From contig CM062816.1 of the NCBI GenBank assembly GCA_031772625.1, positions 1,667,939,385 to 1,668,003,384 on the forward strand: a DNA stretch of 64,000 nucleotides, written 5' to 3'. Below the pieces are notes generated by a model, which was not told where the DNA came from, ran no database searches, and worked only from the letters and a program-made list of their open reading frames with translations. How positions within the stretch are numbered: position 1 is the stretch's first letter; each line of letters begins with the position of its first letter. Position numbers and translations under genes: made by a program. Positions 60,090-64,000 of the stretch are shown in pieces. The DNA comes from Pinus tabuliformis (lineage: Eukaryota > Streptophyta > Pinopsida > Pinales > Pinaceae).

Positions 60090-61622
60090 TTTTTTGTCAA
60101 CATTTCAAATCCCAACAGGGATCCATCATCAGGACTGTTATTGAGTTTTGATAGTAGAAGAGCTCAAATGCGAGATATAAATAGTTATAAGGTAAGCTGT
60201 TTTGATTTTAAGGGAAAAATGAAGGTCGGTTGTTTTAATGATAAATATTATCCAAATATTTAAGTTTTTATTAAATTAGGTTTATTTTAATTTTAATCAT
60301 ATAATATATATTATTGAAGATAAATTAATATTAATACTAAATAGTCAAGTAATATATTTTCTCTTAGTAATTGATAATTTCCTCATAATAAATATTAATT
60401 TTTTGTTTATAATAATTTAGAATAATTTAATTTATAATAATAATTTCTTGTAATTAAATTTATTAATAATCTAAAAATATGATAATAATAATTTATGATA
60501 ATTAATAAAATAAGAATAATATTAATAAATAGTAAGTATTATGATTGTTATTAATAATTATTATCTAAAGCTATTTATATATAAATATTAGTAATAAATA
60601 ATAAGTGTTATGTTCTAATAAATATTAATATAAAAGAGATAATTTATTAATCTTAATGAGATTATTCACGGATTTGAATATTAATTAGATTATTTTAGGG
60701 GTTAATTGGATATTTTCTAATTTAATTTTATGAATTAATGATAATACTAAAAGCTTAAGTTTATAATAATCTATAATAATTAATACTACTAATCTATAAT
60801 AATAATCATAATTAATACTACTAAATAGTTATAATAATACTACTAATCTATAATAATTAATACTACTAATCTATAATAATAATCATAATTAATACTACTA
60901 AATAGTTATAATAATACTACTAATCTATAATAATAATCATAATTATTATAAACTTAAGCTTTTAGTATTATCATTAATTCATAAAATTAAATTAGAAAAA
61001 ATCCAATTAACCCCTAAAATAATCTAATTAATATTCAAATCCGTGAATAATCTCATTAAGATTAATAAATTATCTCTTTTATATTAATATTTATTATAAC
61101 ATAACACTTATTATTTATTAATAATATTTATATATAAATAGCTTTAGATAATAATTATTAATAACAATCCTAATACTTACTATTTATTAATATTATTCTT
61201 ATTTTATTAATTATCATAAATTATTATTATCATATTTTTAGATTATTAATAAATTTAATTACAAGAAATTATTATTATAAATTAAATTATTCTAAATTAT
61301 TATAAACAAAAAATTAATATTTATTATGAGGAAATTATCAATTATTAAGAGAAAATATATTACTTGACTATTTAGTATTAATATTAATTTATCTTCAATA
61401 ATAAATATTATATGATTAAAATTAAAATAAACCTAATTTAATAAAAACTTAAATATTTGGATAATATTTATCATTAAAACAGTTGACCTTCATTTTTCCC
61501 TTAAAATCAAAACAGCTTACCTCATAACTATTTATATCTCGCAATTGAGCCCTTCTACTATCAAAACTCAATAATAGTCCTAATGATGGATCCCTGTTGG
61601 GATTTGAAACGTTGACAAAAAA
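60090..61622. repeat. Long inverted repeat: two 681-bp arms, 171-bp loop
   Basis: The left arm 60090-60770 is the near-exact reverse complement of 60942-61622. Both start with TTTTTTGTCAAC...CAAATCCCAACAGGGATCC and meet at CTTAAGTTTATAATAAT. By eye the few mismatches cluster at the outer ends and the inner part is almost perfect. Equal arm length implies few net indels. A transcript from either side would fold into a long double-stranded RNA. A 14-bp direct repeat, AATACTATTCTATT, flanks the structure at 60078-60091 and 61690-61703, with 67 bp of non-palindromic sequence between the right arm and the right repeat. Confidence 0.95.
60771..60941. repeat. Loop: 77-bp tandem repeat (2.2 copies)
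   Basis: 60771-60847 and 60848-60924 appear identical (CTATAATAATTAATACTACT...ACTACTAAT). A 17-bp partial third copy ends at the right arm. Confidence 0.9.
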
Positions 61623-61703
61623 TGATTTTTACTGCGGGTTCTCCGGTTGCTAAGTTAGAAGATATTAACCACAGAAATCTTAAATCCAAAATACTATTCT
61701 ATT

Positions 61704-63190
61704 GATATGAAACAAAATAAAAATACAATGAGGCGCTGGCCTCTGTAGTGTTGAACAAAGTTTGTCAAAAAATATCACAACCTAAACGCGACTGCCCCAT
61801 TGAGGGGAAACCAGTCCATGAAACCAGATAAAAAAACCCACGCTGGGGTCACAAGTTTTGACATCAAAAACCCGCACAGGGGAACTAGAATGAAAACTAG
61901 CGAATCAAACCAGAAGGAAAGTTTTCAAAAATAAAACATAGCAAAAATTAGGCAACAACATATGAAACCTCCAGCTGGCGGAAGGGCGACACCTGGCAGC
62001 CTAGTTGTCAATCAGGATGGACCCCCTGGAGGTCGTCTGTAGCAGGCTCTTCCACAATTCGACACACGTACTTGTACCACTCGTCCTCCTCTGCTGACGT
62101 TCCACGCAGTATTCCACGAACTGGTTGAGTGCTAGTAGAGCTACCCTCTGCTGCATGCTTGCCTGACGTGTCACCCTGGGCGACACTGGTTGCTTTTGTG
62201 TCTCCTGCTCTGCCTTCGGTGGCCTGCTGGCTGCCAACCAGCTCCTCTCCATGTGGGGTGGCTGAGTACTCCACCATCTGCTGCTTTCCTGGGTCTCGGG
62301 CATTCCTGTTCCGCTGAGCGGCCCTCTGCTGCTCACTGCTGGTCCCTGGCTGAGCTTCCTGTGGGTCAGTTTCCTCAGTGAAGGTAATGGTGACAGTGGC
62401 GGTGATGAAAGGCCGGTGTAGAGTGCTATGGAAGCGGAATTGAGTTGTATGAGGAGCGGGATGAGGGGGAAGTGGAAAATTGGCAGCATGGACGGCTGCA
62501 TTCATTCTACGGTCACCCTGGAGCTAAGCACGTCCTCTGCCACTGCGCATGTCTGGATATCTGCCAGAGAAGGTGCCATGGGGATGAGTAATGTTTGGAG
62601 AAGAGAAGGGAGAAGCAGATTCAGGGCTGGGCATAGCGAAAGGACGAATGCTTCCACCACGACTGCCCCCTCTTCTGCTGCACATGCGGTGTTGGATGCA
62701 CGCCATGACTGAATTAGTCTTAGAGCTAACATTTGGGGAATCAGAGGAATTACTAGGACTGGAATGGTTGTTCAGAGGGAAAACAAAGGGGTTTTGAGCT
62801 TGAATCAACTTATAGTGCATCATTTGGGAGAAATGATACCCATTTCCCACATCCACGCAGCTGAGCAAGCAACATCGTCTGCCAGTGATGGTGCGAGATC
62901 ATGGCTCCACAGCCTAAGGAGGGAAAGTGCTACTTATCAGAGGAGGGAAGACTGAGTTATGCTCTATGGAGGGCATTTCCTTATTCTTGTTACGAAATTC
63001 TCGACTTGAGCACCATATTAATGGTGCCTGCAAGTCACCATGAATTCGCCTTACTCTGTCCTGGGAGGGGATGCAGGCGACCATGTGGCCAAGCCTCCCG
63101 CCATTCTTCCATCTAATCAGCATTAATGGCATTATGATCACCCGCATTCGGGTGTACTTCTTCACTCTATACCAGTTCATTGTAATCCTT
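61704..63190 (-). mobile_element. L1-type LINE, C-terminal tail and 3' UTR
   Basis: This continues the minus-strand LINE of 63190-64000. It is GC-richer than most of the window. After the RNase H end it has Ser/Pro/Arg-rich and Gln/Thr/Ser-rich stretches in overlapping frames (62868-62524, 62505-62008). I take these as low-complexity tail or UTR and not separate genes. It then has a non-coding 3' part with GTGCGGGTTTTTGATG and CCCCTCAATGGGGC, ending in ATTTTTATTTTGTTTCATATC at 61704. There is no poly-A. Its last bases adjoin the 14-bp repeat that flanks the long inverted repeat. Confidence 0.5.
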
Positions 63191-64000
63191 TAACTGGGAT
63201 GTAGTGGCAATAGTGTTAAGCGAGCCAGTATGTAGAGTCTGGCCACTGTCAACTCCTATATTAGCTAAGAGATCAGCCACTTTGTTGCCATCTCTATGGA
63301 TGTGTTTGAAGGTGACTGCTCTGTAGTGTGAAGATAATTTACTATGATTTGCCTGTACCTAGTTCAACTGAAGATTCCAGTTTGCCCATATGTTCTTTTC
63401 CTGTGGAATGGAAGGAAAGTCTTCTTCATACCAAGTTTGGAGCATTAGTGTTTCCTGAAGGTTTTGGCAAACATTGTTCCATAGGACTTCTAAAGGTGTG
63501 ATTGGTCTTTGAAGATGCGACAGTTTCTTTCTTTCCATATTATCCACATGAGAAGACCTGGGATGATTTTCCATAAAGAGTTTAACAGTTTATTCTTATA
63601 TGGATTGATTGTCCAACTACGTATGGTGTTGGTGATATCCTCTTTAATTCTTCCTTCTTTTTGGCATCTGAAACTTGCTTTTTCCCAGAGTTTGTTTGCT
63701 AATGGGCAGGAGTTCATGAGATGCAGAGTAGTTTCTTCCTGTTGTTTACAGTTGGGGCAAATGGAGGGCTCGTGAAAGCTTCTTTTCCGTAGATTGTCCC
63801 AAGTGAGTATTTTGTTTTGACATAACAACTAGAGGAAAGTGGAGACTTTTAGCCAAATGGTGGGGGCCCAAACTTTGTTCCAAAGAGGATCCTTGACTGT
63901 GTGGTTCCTTATTATTAGGTTTTATGCCTCTTGGGTGGTGAAAGTTCCTCGTGCCTTGTAACCCCATCTTATTATATCCTTCTTATCAGAAAAAACGAAT
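63190..64000 (-). pseudogene. L1-type LINE ORF2 end: zf-RVT and RNase H remnant
   Basis: Minus-strand reading enters from beyond the window. KILTWDNLRKRSFHEPSICP..C...EETTLHLMNSCPLANKLW (63815-63680) is the zf-RVT signature (CPNC, H, C) of plant LINE ORF2. WKIIPGLLMWIIWKERNCRIF (about 63590-63510) is its usual tail. Near 63280 KHIHRDGNKVADLLAN is the end of the RNase H domain. The RNase H core with its catalytic Asp/Glu/Asp should lie between, but only about 100 residues of unrelated length remain and the core motifs are missing. I infer an internal deletion near 63358, where a stop also occurs. Confidence 0.78.

Noticed and set aside
62008-62505. Two overlapping minus-strand frames of about 165 residues, possible novel proteins
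   Set aside because: They overlap each other, are low in complexity, and lie in the tail/3' UTR position of the L1-type LINE read from 64000.
1-64000. CRISPR arrays, bacterial operons, tRNA or rRNA genes
   Set aside because: The tandem arrays lack spacer/repeat structure, no intact tRNA cloverleaf was found (A/B boxes occur only in SINE contexts), and no rRNA-like sequence was seen.

Overview
The window looks like intergenic DNA from a large, repeat-rich land-plant nuclear genome, possibly a gymnosperm. It is AT-rich and dense in (TA)n runs. It contains plant-type elements: tRNA-derived SINEs, a Helitron with fused Rep and PIF1-like parts, L1-type LINEs with a zf-RVT-like zinc motif and RNase H remnants, an LTR retrotransposon primed by initiator Met tRNA, and candidate CACTA ends. 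I found no convincing host protein gene, rRNA or tRNA. The only long uninterrupted reading frame is the reverse transcriptase of a LINE (50298-52751). Taxonomy is inferred from element types only.

Layout. 1-4330: remnants of LTR elements. 4850-9195: two direct copies, about 3.4 kb apart, of a minus-strand LTR-plus-primer-site fragment, with a tRNA-derived SINE between them. 12230-12513: a GC-rich island followed by poly-A, with box C/D snoRNA-like geometry. 15098-31021: one old LINE (LINE A) split by nested insertions. A SINE sits inside it at 16810. A DNA-transposon-like element with matched terminal inverted repeats occupies 18256-30003. Inside that lies a 9.9 kb LTR retrotransposon (18597-28524). 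31072-32866: a second, 5'-truncated LINE (LINE B). 34560-35600: the 3' end of an L1-type LINE on the minus strand. 37003-42830: a decayed Helitron on the minus strand. 45065-45302: a SINE with perfect target duplications. 48840-52816: LINE C, the youngest LINE, with a coding-intact RT but a broken endonuclease. 53409-58320: a MITE, two CACTA-like termini and a further SINE. 60090-61622: a very long inverted repeat (681-bp arms). 61704-64000: the 3' end of another L1-type LINE on the minus strand.

Most interesting points. (1) The LTR retrotransposon has LTRs, PBS, PPT and a mutated gag, but no pol that I can see. Instead it carries a long heptad-rich coiled-coil segment that, by eye, resembles the plant nuclear-lamina-like NMCP1/CRWN family; this may be a captured host gene fragment. 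(2) The LINE A/B/C family ends in (CAT)n, not poly-A, has a coiled-coil ORF1 and a CCHC ORF2 tail, and lacks RNase H, so it is unlike the usual plant L1. (3) The 681-bp-arm inverted repeat is flanked by a 14-bp direct repeat and could make a long dsRNA. (4) The Helitron N-terminus is encoded by a roughly 103-bp minisatellite of Arg/Gln-rich repeats. (5) The nesting order LINE A > inverted-repeat transposon > LTR element can be read directly from the junctions.
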